NCBI GenBank assembly: GCA_002083555.1
Contig: MSXN01000013.1
Location: 62,001 to 126,000 of the forward strand
DNA length: 64,000 nt
Source: Nitrospira sp. ST-bin5
GTDB taxonomy: Bacteria > Nitrospirota > Nitrospiria > Nitrospirales > Nitrospiraceae
Direction of reading: 5' to 3'
Position numbers and translations under genes: made by a program. Positions 16,526-24,774 of this stretch are shown piece after piece (within the stretch, counting starts at the first letter, position 1; each line of letters opens with the position of its first letter). The notes under the pieces are model-generated. The model ran no database searches. It saw only the letters and a list, made by a program, of their open reading frames with translations, and was not told where the DNA came from.

Positions 16526-17683
16526 TCACATAAGCCACTTGGGTTGAAGAAGCAAGATTGCACCCAGTCCGACCATCACCAGGCCGCTGATGAGCTTCAG
16601 CCAACGGCCGGCCCGTTCTTGTAGCTTCCTGCGGCTCAGCGTGGCCACCGCGACCGTGACCATCAGACTATCGTCGAAAATATAGGCTAGGTTGTAGAGG
16701 CCAAGGTAGCCATAATATTCCCAGGAGGACAACCCCTGCAGGGTTAGAATCTGGGTGTAGAGGGCAGGGAGCCCGGCGGTGCACAGCAGCTCGACGAGAT
16801 TCACGAATCCTGCCAGAACGACGACTCCCGCTAGCGCGCCGGCAAAATGCTCGGCTTGCAGGATCTGCCTGGTACGAGCGTAGAGGCCGGGCTTGGCGGA
16901 CTCGGGAATGCTCAACGAGAGGCCGCGGTGCAATGCAAAGAAGTCCTTCACGTTGACGGATCCGATCAGGAGCGCGATGCCGCCGAGACCGATTTGAACG
17001 GCTCGCGAGAGTCCGATCAGGAGGAAGACGTTCAGCCAGGCCGCCATGAAGGCAAAATAGACCAGGCCGCTGACGAGGACAAACGTTCCGGCGATGAGGG
17101 CCATCTTCCGCCGGCTTTGAAGATTGACGAGGAGTGACAGCAGAAACAGCAGGACCCACATGGCGCAGGGATTGAATCCGTCCAGCAGGCCGATCGTAAT
17201 CGTGAACAGCGGCAAGCCCAGGTCCGTGACTCGCAATTCGCCGAGCCAGCGGGACTGAATACTGTCGATGGCTGCTGGCGTGGCGGGGTGTTCCGGGGGC
17301 CGGTCGAGTCGTGCAAGAATCTCCTTCCCGGTTGTGTCGGCCGATTGAAAGCCGATGATCAGTTCCGAGCCGATGAGGAAGGCGGGAACGCCGAGGCTCG
17401 CCAGGCCTCGTTCGGTTCCCAATCGTGAAAGTCGATTGCGGGCAAATACGTTCTCGGCGATATCGTAGACGACTATCCGCAGGCCCTGATGGTCTTCCCG
17501 GATGTCGGCGAGGAACGATTGGGCCGCTTCACAGTGAGGGCAGCCGGATCGGACGAAGACCTCAAGGGCGGGCGCCGGCTCTTCTGCCTGCACGAGGATT
17601 CCGACGAGGCTGACGAGGAAGAGCACGCTACCGACCACAGCCCCACGAATCAGTTCGGACCAGCGTGTATTTCGATGGCCCAC
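16526..17683 (-). CDS. Glutaredoxin-like domain fused to DsbD-like membrane transporter
   Basis: A 385-residue protein. After a signal segment there is a thioredoxin-fold domain with CPHC (FVRSGCPHCEAAQSFL, about residues 45-60) and a cis-Pro GVPAF. About six membrane segments follow, with DGFNPCAMWVL and FVNLVELLCTAGLPALY holding the paired cysteines used by CcdA/DsbD proteins to move reducing power across the membrane. It probably reduces periplasmic thiols or apocytochromes. It starts six bases after a cytochrome c gene stop and is followed 13 bases later by the acyl-CoA synthetase. Confidence 0.85.
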   Translation of the reverse strand: MGHRNTRWSELIRGAVVGSVLFLVSLVGILVQAEEPAPALEVFVRSGCPHCEAAQSFLADIREDHQGLRIVVYDIAENVFARNRLSRLGTERGLASLGVPAFLIGSELIIGFQSADTTGKEILARLDRPPEHPATPAAIDSIQSRWLGELRVTDLGLPLFTITIGLLDGFNPCAMWVLLFLLSLLVNLQSRRKMALIAGTFVLVSGLVYFAFMAAWLNVFLLIGLSRAVQIGLGGIALLIGSVNVKDFFALHRGLSLSIPESAKPGLYARTRQILQAEHFAGALAGVVVLAGFVNLVELLCTAGLPALYTQILTLQGLSSWEYYGYLGLYNLAYIFDDSLMVTVAVATLSRRKLQERAGRWLKLISGLVMVGLGAILLLQPKWLM

Positions 17684-17689
17684 CGCCGG

Positions 17690-18052
17690 CTAACTGACGG
17701 CGTCAAAAGGAGCCATGGTCCGGATATAGGACAAGACGTCCAGCATCTGCTGGTCCGTTAACTTGCCTCGAAACCCGTGCATCGGGCTGAAGAGCACGCC
17801 GTTGGAAATGGTGATGAGCAGCTCCCAATCGGTTTTCGCCCGCGAGATCTGCGACTGCAAGTTGGCGGGCCTTACGATGAGATACTGGCCGTCGGGTCCG
17901 TTGCCGTCAAGTTTCGGTCCATGACAGCGAAGGCACTGCTGTTCATAAATCCCTTGGCCTGCTTGAGGATTGCCGCGTGGGGTTTGTCCGGCAACCCAGG
18001 AAGATCCGAGGATGGTGATACTGAGGGCGCAGATGACGGAGAAGGTTTTCAT
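17690..18052 (-). CDS. Monohaem cytochrome c
   Basis: A 120-residue exported cytochrome: signal peptide at residues 1-22, haem site YEQQCLRCHGPKLDGNGPDG, probable axial Met in LFSPMHGFRG, and final helix QQMLDVLSYIRTM. It is the first gene of a tight trio with the glutaredoxin-DsbD fusion and acyl-CoA synthetase on the minus strand. Coupling of haem maturation or periplasmic thiol reduction with this cytochrome is an inference from adjacency. Confidence 0.87.
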   Translation of the reverse strand: MKTFSVICALSITILGSSWVAGQTPRGNPQAGQGIYEQQCLRCHGPKLDGNGPDGQYLIVRPANLQSQISRAKTDWELLITISNGVLFSPMHGFRGKLTDQQMLDVLSYIRTMAPFDAVS

Positions 18053-18076
18053 GTGGCTCCTTATGTAATACGTACG

Positions 18077-18934
18077 TTACCGTACGACCAGGACGGAACA
18101 CCCCGCCCGGTGGACGATGCCATGCGACACGCTGCCGAGGAGAAATCGATCAACCCCCTTACGTCCGTGCGATCCGACGACGAGCAGATCGTACCCGGTC
18201 GCGGCGGCGCAGACGGCAGAGACCGGATCGCCCGTCCGCACGTCGGTGGTGACCGTAAAGCGCGGGCCAGCCAACGCCTTGGCGGTTTCGGCTACAATTT
18301 GTCCGGCCTGGCGCCTGTGCTCTTCGGACCAGGTTTGATAGCCCGCCATAATCTCCGGCTGGACCATGGTGAGTGACGGCACGATCGACAAAATGGTCAG
18401 GGCCACTGGATTTCTGAAGGGGTGTGCCGTGAGCCAGGACTGGACACGGACGGCATCGTCGCGGCCCTCGATGGCCAGGAGCACGCGCGTGACGGGTTTG
18501 GCCTTCCCTTTGACGATGAGCGTCGGGACACGGGAGTGGAGCAGGACATGATGCGATACGCTACCGACGACCAGCTCTGCGAGGCGGGAGTGATCATGAG
18601 TCCCCACGACGATGAGATCAGCCTTGATGGCGGCGGCGTTGTCGAGAATGAACGAGGCGGCGTGGTGTAGCTCGGACTTGGTCTGCACGGACGGAATATC
18701 GGCGGGCAACATGGTCTTCCCGCGTTCGACGGCCTGGCGTCCGGCGTCAATCATCGCCCCGCGAAAATCGTCATATCCTTGGAGATTGGTCGCTCCGGCC
18801 AATAGAGGAGACTGAAACATCCCCAGATCCACTCCGTGGACCAGGAGGACTTCCTCCGGTTTGTATAACAGGCCGAGTTGTTCAACTGCAGCGAACGCTT
18901 CATCGGACCAATCGACACCTGCAATAACCTTCAT
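18077..18934 (-). CDS. Tandem universal stress protein (UspA family)
   Basis: A 285-residue protein with two Usp domains. The second domain has a complete ATP-binding signature, GSHGRKGVDRFLLGSVSH (G-2X-G-9X-GS). The first (GTHDHSRLAELVVGSVSH) lacks the middle glycine, so it may not bind ATP. GGGAGC precedes the ATG. Tandem Usp proteins are induced by starvation and hypoxia. It lies beside Hsp20, BCAM0308-family and phosphoribosyltransferase genes, as in low-oxygen stress loci. Confidence 0.9.
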   Translation of the reverse strand: MKVIAGVDWSDEAFAAVEQLGLLYKPEEVLLVHGVDLGMFQSPLLAGATNLQGYDDFRGAMIDAGRQAVERGKTMLPADIPSVQTKSELHHAASFILDNAAAIKADLIVVGTHDHSRLAELVVGSVSHHVLLHSRVPTLIVKGKAKPVTRVLLAIEGRDDAVRVQSWLTAHPFRNPVALTILSIVPSLTMVQPEIMAGYQTWSEEHRRQAGQIVAETAKALAGPRFTVTTDVRTGDPVSAVCAAATGYDLLVVGSHGRKGVDRFLLGSVSHGIVHRAGCSVLVVR

Positions 18935-18975
18935 AGCTGCTCCCTATAGGACATTCCCGGATATGTGGCGGGATG

Positions 18976-19476
18976 CTAGGATTTCGTCCAGTTGACCCGG
19001 ATAGGATCCTCTCCTTCGCCATAGTGAATTTCCAGCTCGCCATGATAGGCATGCTTGAGCGCCTCGCCGATCTGCCTGGGCAAATGCGCATCCGTGGTCG
19101 AGACGACCAGGCCGTCCGGCGTGCGCTCGATGCTCATGATGCGGGCGAGCGGGTGTTCTTTATTTTCCTTTGTTTCGATATTCTTGATCACACCCATCAC
19201 CTGTTCCGACTGCTGGGAAGCAAAGGTACCTTTCAGCATGAGCACCCCCTTCGGGCGCTTGTCCTGCAACCGGTGGCAGGCGGGACAGACGGTTTCTTCT
19301 GCACCGACCGGCTGGGCAACCCAGCTCCATCGTCCTTTGTGAAACACCGCGCTGCATTTGGGGCATACCGTCGGTTCTGCCAGCTTGCTCGGTACCTTGT
19401 ACGAGTCGTGCCGGGATTCCTCGACAAAACGGTCCCGGCGGGCCTCGTGACCTCCGGCATTGGAACTGGTAGGCAT
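18976..19476 (-). CDS. BCAM0308-family zinc-ribbon protein
   Basis: A 166-residue protein with two CXXC pairs, VCPKC and VCPAC (about residues 37-41 and 64-68), forming a likely zinc ribbon, then a domain with GVLMLKGTF and HPLARI. This matches the BCAM0308 family, named for a gene in the Burkholderia cenocepacia low-oxygen-activated locus and resembling NMD3-type zinc regions. The molecular function is unknown. AAGGGAG precedes the start. It lies directly between UspA and a phosphoribosyltransferase. Confidence 0.8.
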   Translation of the reverse strand: MPTSSNAGGHEARRDRFVEESRHDSYKVPSKLAEPTVCPKCSAVFHKGRWSWVAQPVGAEETVCPACHRLQDKRPKGVLMLKGTFASQQSEQVMGVIKNIETKENKEHPLARIMSIERTPDGLVVSTTDAHLPRQIGEALKHAYHGELEIHYGEGEDPIRVNWTKS

Positions 19477-19479
19477 CGC

Positions 19480-20181
19480 TTATACTCCCTTGGTTGAAGG
19501 CATGACGGAACGTGTGTTGCGAGCAGCGGGTTCTCCCCGGAAGGCTTCATTGGCTTGGTGCAGGGTGCGGATCACCTCGTCATCCAGCACTTGCTCGAAC
19601 TCTTCGTAGAAACAGCCGACGGCTCCAAACGGTTCCGGTGTCGAGAGAAACACGCACTCATCGACGAGGGCACGAATACGCTCGGCTGTCGAGGGCGGCG
19701 CGACCGGCATCGCTACCACTACCCGCAAGGGGTTCAGCGCGGAGAGCGCATCGAGGGTCGCAAAGAGTGTGGCGCCCGTCGCGACGCCGTCGTCGACGAG
19801 AATCACCGTCCGATGATGGAGGTGCGGTAAACCGCGTCCTTCGCGATAGAGAACCCGGCGGCGCTCAATTTCACGGCGCTGTGCGGCGATGAGTCCGTCG
19901 AGATCTTCCTGGGACAGCTGCATGGCCCGCACGGCTTCCTGGTTGAGATAGACGGAGCCCGTTTCGCTCACGGCTCCTACCGCATATTCTGGCGATTCGG
20001 GCGCCGCGATCTTGCGGGTGATGAAGACGTCCAGCGGAAGGTGAAGCGCCAGACTCACCTCGTGGCCCACGACCACACCCCCGCGCGGAAGCGCGAGCAC
20101 GACCGCGTGATGATCACCCCGATAGGCCTGCAGATGATTGGCTAACAGAATCCCGGCATGGCGACGATCGCGAAACAACAT
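19480..20181 (-). CDS. Phosphoribosyltransferase-family protein
   Basis: A 233-residue protein with the type I PRTase PRPP-binding loop VILVDDGVATGATL (residues 126-139) and an N-terminal LALPRGGVVVG, typical of stress-locus PRTases that stand apart from nucleotide biosynthesis. The substrate is unknown. AAGGGAGG precedes the ATG, and the stop lies three bases before the next gene start, so it is co-transcribed with the BCAM0308-family gene. These PRTases recur beside Usp, Hsp20 and acyl-CoA synthetase genes in low-oxygen regulons. Confidence 0.87.
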   Translation of the reverse strand: MLFRDRRHAGILLANHLQAYRGDHHAVVLALPRGGVVVGHEVSLALHLPLDVFITRKIAAPESPEYAVGAVSETGSVYLNQEAVRAMQLSQEDLDGLIAAQRREIERRRVLYREGRGLPHLHHRTVILVDDGVATGATLFATLDALSALNPLRVVVAMPVAPPSTAERIRALVDECVFLSTPEPFGAVGCFYEEFEQVLDDEVIRTLHQANEAFRGEPAARNTRSVMPSTKGV

Positions 20182-20224
20182 GACGCCTCCCTTGCTGCTA
20201 CGTCATTCTAACAATACCCGCGGC

Positions 20225-20383
20225 CTAGACCTCTCCCCCGACGGCCCGCACTCCGATCAGGAGCAGCGCGATCAGTACCAACACTCCGACCAGCCACCAC
20301 AGGTGGCGATGACGCGCGTGGGCCTCCGTATGCCAGTGGATATCCCAGGGGATGTCCAGATAATGGGGATGGCGAAACATCAT
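20225..20383 (-). CDS. Small His-rich single-span membrane protein
   Basis: A 52-residue ORF with an N-terminal part rich in His, Trp and Tyr (FRHPHYLDIPWDIHWHTEAH) and one transmembrane helix (WWLVGVLVLIALLLIG). AAAGGAGG stands just before the ATG pair, and I took the first ATG. The function is unknown. Histidines ahead of the helix could bind metal. The position between Hsp20 and PRTase genes suggests it is part of the stress unit. Confidence 0.6.
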   Translation of the reverse strand: MMFRHPHYLDIPWDIHWHTEAHARHRHLWWLVGVLVLIALLLIGVRAVGGEV

Positions 20384-20466
20384 CGCCTCCTTTCGATTCA
20401 GGTACGACCAAGGAAGTGACGTCAATTCACCACCCTCAGTCTCACTCTGAATATTGACCGCGCGCT

Positions 20467-20940
20467 CTACGCCACTTTCACTTCAATCGTTTTAGGTTTG
20501 GCTTTTTCCGATTTCGGCAGCCGGACGTTCAGCAACCCGTCCTTATACTCCGCCGTCACCTTCGTCCCGTCGGCATCTTCCGGCAGGGTGAAGCTGCGCA
20601 GGAAGCTCCCATAGGCGCGCCCCACACGGTGATACTTCTTTCCCTTTTCCTCTTTCTCATACTTCCGTTCGCCGGTGATGGTGAGGACCTCGTCGTGCAC
20701 ATTCAGCTTGATGTCTTCTTTCTTCACATCGGGCAACTCGGCCTTGATGGCGTACTCTTTGTCGTCCTCGCTGATGTCGACAACCGGCGACCATTGGGCC
20801 ACGGTGATGGCCTCATTCTTATCGCTGCTCCCGGCAGGCACACTTCGACCCATAAGCTGCGAGAGACGCTTCTCCAGTTCTTCCACTTCCTTAAAGGGAC
20901 TCCAGCGGCTCATCGGTTCCCATCTTGTCAGACTGCTCAT
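20467..20940 (-). CDS. Hsp20-family small heat shock protein
   Basis: A 157-residue alpha-crystallin-type chaperone. The N-terminal arm has WEPMSRWSPFKEVEELEKRL, the crystallin domain runs from about residue 50 to 140 (VVDISEDDKEYAIKAELPDV, YGSFLRSFTLPED, YKDGLLNVRLPK), and the tail carries KTIEVKV. It binds unfolded proteins without ATP. The ATG at 20940 is eight bases from AAGGAGG, while the earlier ATG at 20946 is too close. Confidence 0.93.
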   Translation of the reverse strand: MSSLTRWEPMSRWSPFKEVEELEKRLSQLMGRSVPAGSSDKNEAITVAQWSPVVDISEDDKEYAIKAELPDVKKEDIKLNVHDEVLTITGERKYEKEEKGKKYHRVGRAYGSFLRSFTLPEDADGTKVTAEYKDGLLNVRLPKSEKAKPKTIEVKVA

Positions 20941-20970
20941 GCTCATCCCCTCCTTGCCGTCTCGGCTTTA

Positions 20971-21216
20971 TCAATTGTGATGCTGAGGTGAAACCCGACC
21001 GCCTGCCGGTCTCTGCGGAGCCGGCCCGACCTTGTAATGACCCGGTCCCTGCTGCCGAAGCGTCACCCGTCCTTCGCGGCTCAGATTGTCCAGAGCCAGA
21101 AATACCTGATTCCACGTGGCCTGAGGACAATGCGCCACCAAATCTTCTACGTCGCAATCCGGGGTTTGTTCGACCATCTTCACAAGAATGGTATTGAGAT
21201 CTCGAACGCTTGCCAT
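20971..21216 (-). CDS. Small winged-helix-like protein upstream of hsp20
   Basis: An 81-residue protein. The sequence DLVAHCPQATWNQVFLALDNLSREGRVTLRQQGPGHYKV reads as a compact winged helix: recognition helix WNQVFLALDNL and wing VTLRQQGPG. GAGGTGCACC precedes the ATG. It lies 30 bases before hsp20 and heads the minus-strand stress group, so it may be a regulator of it, but no family name is certain. Confidence 0.6.
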   Translation of the reverse strand: MASVRDLNTILVKMVEQTPDCDVEDLVAHCPQATWNQVFLALDNLSREGRVTLRQQGPGHYKVGPAPQRPAGGRVSPQHHN

Positions 21217-21228
21217 GGTGCACCTCAA

Positions 21229-21811
21229 CCAATCTGTGTATTGCTAAGAAGAGGAATAGCATTGACGATGCCAAAGGGAAGAGGTTCCGCCGAAAAAATA
21301 TGATCAGTGGAGATTCAACGGGTTCGATCATTCATCGAGAGTCGGAGGAGGAGAGAATCCATCGGGTACTGTTGCGTTATAGGGCAGTGCCGATTGTGCT
21401 GCTGGGGAGTTGTTCGCCATTGATCTCGCACTGCTCTGCGTTATCAGAAAAGTAGGAGGGGAGGTGAGACCAGGATAATCGGAGGTTCCCGCTTCTGTGC
21501 TGGACGGTTGGTTTGGGGCTTAGGTCCAGGCCGGGAGTGGAGTGGGTCTGAGGGGATGCGCTTCTATCGCGGTGCCCGTAGGAGGCACGGCTCCAAAGAG
21601 AGCCCGAAGACTGAGAGGCGCAGAGTGATCGGAAAGGGTTGGAGGTGCCGGGTCACTCGGTTTCACTCCAGAAGTGAAGGTCGGACCGGAGGGCTCCTCA
21701 CAGAAGCGGGTGTTTTATTGTTTCCTGTGAATGATGCCGTTCGTATCCGCCCCGGATGCGGGTTCTTCGCCTCCAGTCCAAAGAACCGGAACAGAATTGG
21801 CAAAATGATGC
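21229..21811. other. Intergenic region, nothing recognised
   Basis: About 580 bases between divergent or unrelated genes. The reading frames on both strands are Arg/Ser-rich, lack ribosome binding sites and resemble no family. No RNA gene was seen. The promoter of the minus-strand stress group should lie near 21220-21330, but no convincing -35/-10 pair stands out. Confidence 0.35.
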
Positions 21812-22357
21812 TCAGAACAACGGATGCGGCGCCGTCCCAAACGGAAGGATCGGCTCGGATTCCCCGCCTGCATTGCCCGAAATTCTCCAGCGGCCGTTTT
21901 CTTTCTTCAGAAAGTGCACTTCTTCATACCAGCTATCGACCGGACTTCTGAGTTTGGTGTTCTTGGCGGTCCCCCAGACGACGCCGGTGCAGGTCATTTC
22001 AGCGATCAGCTTGCTTCCGGTCCCCACTGTCCGGATGACGGAAAAGGTGTGAAAGCTTTCCAGATCTTTATAATGCTCGAAGAGTTGTGCCCAGACTTTC
22101 CGGATATCGGCCTTCTTGAGGCCATGGTAGTAATAGTCATCTGCGTACAACGCCATGATGCCATCCAGATCCTGGGCTTGCATCGCTTGCTCGGCCTGCT
22201 CGAAGGTGGCTAGTAAATCCTTGGTCGTTTGAGAGTCGACTTCCTGAATCGTGCTCCCTGTGACCTGGGTTTTCGCGTTGGCGAGAAACGGTTGTACTGC
22301 CCAGAGCCCTACTCCGAGACACGCGATACCCAAGATCGAGGCTGATCGAACATTCAT
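21812..22357 (-). CDS. Exported NTF2/SnoaL-like protein (paralogue A)
   Basis: A 181-residue protein with a Sec signal peptide (residues 1-28) and an NTF2-like cone fold: FEQAEQAMQAQDLDGIMALY, then DDYYYHGLKKADIRKVWAQ, a strand LIAEMTCTGVVWG and VDSWYEEVHFLKKENGRWR. No catalytic residues can be named. AGGAGGA precedes the ATG. A clear paralogue lies at 26681-27232, and both proteins end in an APH(H)PLF tail. The family resembles DUF4440/SnoaL proteins that are periplasmic in some Nitrospira. Confidence 0.75.
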   Translation of the reverse strand: MNVRSASILGIACLGVGLWAVQPFLANAKTQVTGSTIQEVDSQTTKDLLATFEQAEQAMQAQDLDGIMALYADDYYYHGLKKADIRKVWAQLFEHYKDLESFHTFSVIRTVGTGSKLIAEMTCTGVVWGTAKNTKLRSPVDSWYEEVHFLKKENGRWRISGNAGGESEPILPFGTAPHPLF

Positions 22358-22711
22358 AGGAATCGTCCTCCTGTGAGTTGTCTGCTAATGACGGCGAATA
22401 TGAGAGCTGCAAGGTAGAGACCAGGAAGTCAGTGCGCCGGCCTGTACGATCTTCTTGTGAATCCAGGGATTCCAACTCAGGGGCAGATCAGAGGGCTATC
22501 TCAGTTTGTTGCAGAAATCATCAACGCCGGAGAAACCCGGTGGCAAATCGCGTCAGTCGGATCATCAAGGTCGTGATCATGGGGCGAATGGATTCGCGGC
22601 TTCATCGACTCCCTCTTTACGAAGCAGAAGCGGGGTCCGACCTGAATCCTTTTCCTGGGTGGTGGCTCAAACGAACAGCTCGATAATTCAGCTATGAGAA
22701 GGGAGGCGTTT

Positions 22712-22963
22712 ATGGTCAAAGTCTCAAAAATGTCCGCCGCTCGACGGCAAACTCACGCCGACTGTTGTCATCGCTGCGGCGGTCTCATGGTATCGGAACC
22801 GGTGCACGAACTCGCCTCGTACGACTGGCGTTGTGTCAGTTGCGGTGAGCGGCTTGATCCGGTGATTCTCGCCCATCGCCGGCAGAGCAGCTCGGAGCTG
22901 GAACGTGACCACAGCGGTACTCGCGGAGACCGTTCTCTCTCAATCAGCCCGAATGCCTACTGA
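22712..22963 (+). CDS. Small zinc-ribbon protein
   Basis: An 83-residue ORF with two CXXC pairs, CHRCGG and CVSCGE, separated by about 26 residues, consistent with a zinc ribbon. AAGGGAGGCGTTT stands before the ATG. The C-terminal part is basic and low in structure. No function is known. It is followed directly by a strong hairpin at 22969-22986, which supports it being a transcribed gene. Confidence 0.6.
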   Translation: MVKVSKMSAARRQTHADCCHRCGGLMVSEPVHELASYDWRCVSCGERLDPVILAHRRQSSSELERDHSGTRGDRSLSISPNAY

Positions 22964-22968
22964 AGACG

Positions 22969-22986
22969 GGGAGCGTTCTCGCTCCC
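22969..22986 (+). terminator. Hairpin terminator after the zinc-ribbon gene
   Basis: GGGAGCG (22969-22975) pairs with CGCTCCC (22980-22986) around a TTCT loop, five bases after the zinc-ribbon stop. A second, longer inverted repeat, GTTCAGACG (22988-22996) with CGTCTGAAC (23013-23021), follows immediately, with an inner GGAT-GCA-ATCC stem. The short T-run after the first stem is weak. Confidence 0.6.
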
Positions 22987-23021
22987 TGTTCAGACGGATG
23001 CAATCCGATGTGCGTCTGAAC

Positions 23022-23324
23022 GCCCTCCACTTCCTAAGTCGCTGCCCTGCTTAGTGGTATTGAAATAGAGACACCGCCCCACCGGATGTGCGAAGAAGAT
23101 AGAAAAAATCGGAGCGGGGGCGGGTTTGGAGAGCTTGGATCAACTCTTGAGACCTTGGAGGGATTTCAGGCTTCCCGCTCGTTCGGCGGGCTTGCTCACC
23201 ACCCCTGCGCTTGGCCTCTCTATCCTTGGCTGTTCCTCTCACCGAGGCCTCCGCTCAAGAATCAGATAACGTCATTTATCTCAAGGTCAAATGGCCGGTC
23301 GCACGATCGGGTTGGATCCGCGCG
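23022..23324. other. Intergenic stretch, nothing recognised
   Basis: About 300 bases between the double hairpin and the end of the MlaC gene. One plus-strand frame begins with a signal-like sequence near 23211, but it then runs antisense through mlaC and shows no family features. Confidence 0.35.
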
Positions 23325-23981
23325 TCACGGTGTGGCTTTCTTCTCCTCAGCCACGGTACGGTTGCGCAGCCGTTTCACCAGTTCACCGTAGGAGTCGGAG
23401 CGGATGATCTGGTCGAACTGGCTGCGGTAATTCTTCACCAGGCTGACGCCGTCCGCGATGATATCGTACGCGTACCAGCGTCCCGCTTTGCTCATCAGGC
23501 GGTAATCCATCGGGATCTCGGTTTTGCTGGAGACCAGCCTGGTGCGGACTTCCGCATAGGACCCTTCCAGCCGCTCGCTCAAATACTCGGTCCGCTCGCC
23601 GGAATAGCCCTCGATTTTCCCCGCATACCGGTCTGACAGAAAGGCTTTGAACAACTCGACGAATTCGGCTCGTTGGTCGTTGGTCAACGGAGTCCAGTTG
23701 GCGGCCAGGGCGCGCTTGGACATTTCCGCATAGTCAAAGCGTTCGCCGATGACTTGTTCCAAGAGACGCCGTCGCGGCATGAGCTTGTCCGGATCCTTCA
23801 GCTTGGGATCATCCAGAATGCGGAACACTTCTGTGAGCGTCGCCCGCACGACCCCCGTGGGGGATTCTGCGGGCTGGCCGGATGCCCCGGATGCAGGTGG
23901 TATCGCCGTGAGAATCAGAAATGGCAGCAACGAGCAGGCTGCAGCCCATCGATTCCAGCGGCGGTGGAGGACGGACGTCAT
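23325..23981 (-). CDS. mlaC: MlaC/Ttg2D-family phospholipid-binding periplasmic protein
   Basis: A 218-residue exported protein (signal peptide to about residue 33). MlaC hallmarks are RRLLEQVIGERFDYAEMSKRA, LTNDQRAEFVELFKAFLSDRYAGKIEGY, and PMDYRLMSKAGRWYAYDIIADGVSLVKNYRSQF. It carries phospholipids between outer and inner membrane in the Mla pathway. The other mla genes are not adjacent. ATG 23981 was preferred over GTG 23996 because GAGGA lies eight bases upstream. Confidence 0.9.
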   Translation of the reverse strand: MTSVLHRRWNRWAAACSLLPFLILTAIPPASGASGQPAESPTGVVRATLTEVFRILDDPKLKDPDKLMPRRRLLEQVIGERFDYAEMSKRALAANWTPLTNDQRAEFVELFKAFLSDRYAGKIEGYSGERTEYLSERLEGSYAEVRTRLVSSKTEIPMDYRLMSKAGRWYAYDIIADGVSLVKNYRSQFDQIIRSDSYGELVKRLRNRTVAEEKKATP

Positions 23982-24056
23982 AGGATGGATCCTCACTGCG
24001 GCAACGGCCGCGGCGCCGCGACCGAAAGGCCTAAGCCGGGTAATCGAGATGTCTCA

Positions 24057-24257
24057 TTAATCCAGCACGAACGTGACCTTCAGATCCACGCGATACAAGG
24101 TGACTTTGCTGTTATCAATCACCACATGTTGCTCCTTCACCCAGGCCGACTTGATGCCGTGTATGGTTTTAGCGGCCCGGGAGATCCCGTTCTGAATGGC
24201 ATCCTCGAAACTCTTCGGCGATTCGGAACTGATTTCGATGATCTTGGCGACGGACAT
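24057..24257 (-). CDS. Dodecin
   Basis: A 66-residue protein matching dodecin: VAKIIEISSESPKSFEDAIQ, GISRAAKTIHGIKSAWVKEQ and VDLKVTFVLD. The Trp in SAWVKEQ is the residue that stacks on flavin in bacterial dodecins. It forms a dodecameric shell that stores flavin or CoA. AGGAGGAATCCC precedes the ATG at 24257. Confidence 0.93.
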   Translation of the reverse strand: MSVAKIIEISSESPKSFEDAIQNGISRAAKTIHGIKSAWVKEQHVVIDNSKVTLYRVDLKVTFVLD

Positions 24258-24590
24258 GGGATTCCTCCTTTGTGATGCGAGTGAGCGCGGCATGAAACAG
24301 CACCTGCCGACCGGCTGATGAAGAGTGGTACTGCCAGAAGGTCGGGCACGTTGCGGATACCGTTAGTTGAGCAATCCACATGCCGTCACGAGGTGGGGGG
24401 CTACTCGGAGAAAAACGCTGCTGGGGCATTGGTTTAGGCCACAGCCCGCATCCTGATGACGTAGTCGCAGGTCGGCTGTTCGGGCAAAGTTCCTCAACCG
24501 TCGATTCGGGGCTGCTGCAAAGCGCGACAGAAGCATGCTTCCTCACCGGCTGGGGTTGGAAATCTGGAGCGGCCCGGTTCTAGATGCCTG
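24258..24590. other. Intergenic stretch, nothing recognised
   Basis: About 330 bases upstream of the dodecin gene. No coding pattern, RNA gene or strong hairpin was seen. It probably contains the dodecin promoter, and the VOC-like fragment begins on its far side. Confidence 0.3.
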
Positions 24591-24730
24591 TCACCCATGC
24601 CGCTTGTGGATCGTGATGTGATTGCCGTCCGGGTCCTCGATCACCGCCATGCGGCACACGGGTGTGGCGAACGCTTCTGTGACGAACGCCACGGCCCGCT
24701 CCTTCATTCTCAGCAAGAGGTGATCATCGG
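24591..24730 (-). pseudogene. Remnant of a VOC (glyoxalase-like) gene
   Basis: Reading the minus strand into the TGA at 24591-24593 gives about 45 codons ending VCRMAVIEDPDGNHITIHKR. The 'cRMAvieDPDGNhitiH' pattern is the closing strand pair of VOC/glyoxalase-fold proteins. There is no start codon with a binding site, and the N-terminal part of the fold is missing, so I call it a 3' remnant. The assignment depends on one motif. Confidence 0.45.
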
Positions 24731-24774
24731 AGTGTCTCCTTGCAACGGGACTCTGTCTAAGGCGCGAATCCCGA

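Noticed and set aside
21508..21951. Plus-strand open frame of 147 codons
   Set aside because: It runs into and antisense to the NTF2-like gene, is Arg/Ser-rich, and has no credible start.
23211..23636. Plus-strand frame with a signal-like start
   Set aside because: Most of it is antisense to the MlaC gene, and no conserved domain is visible.
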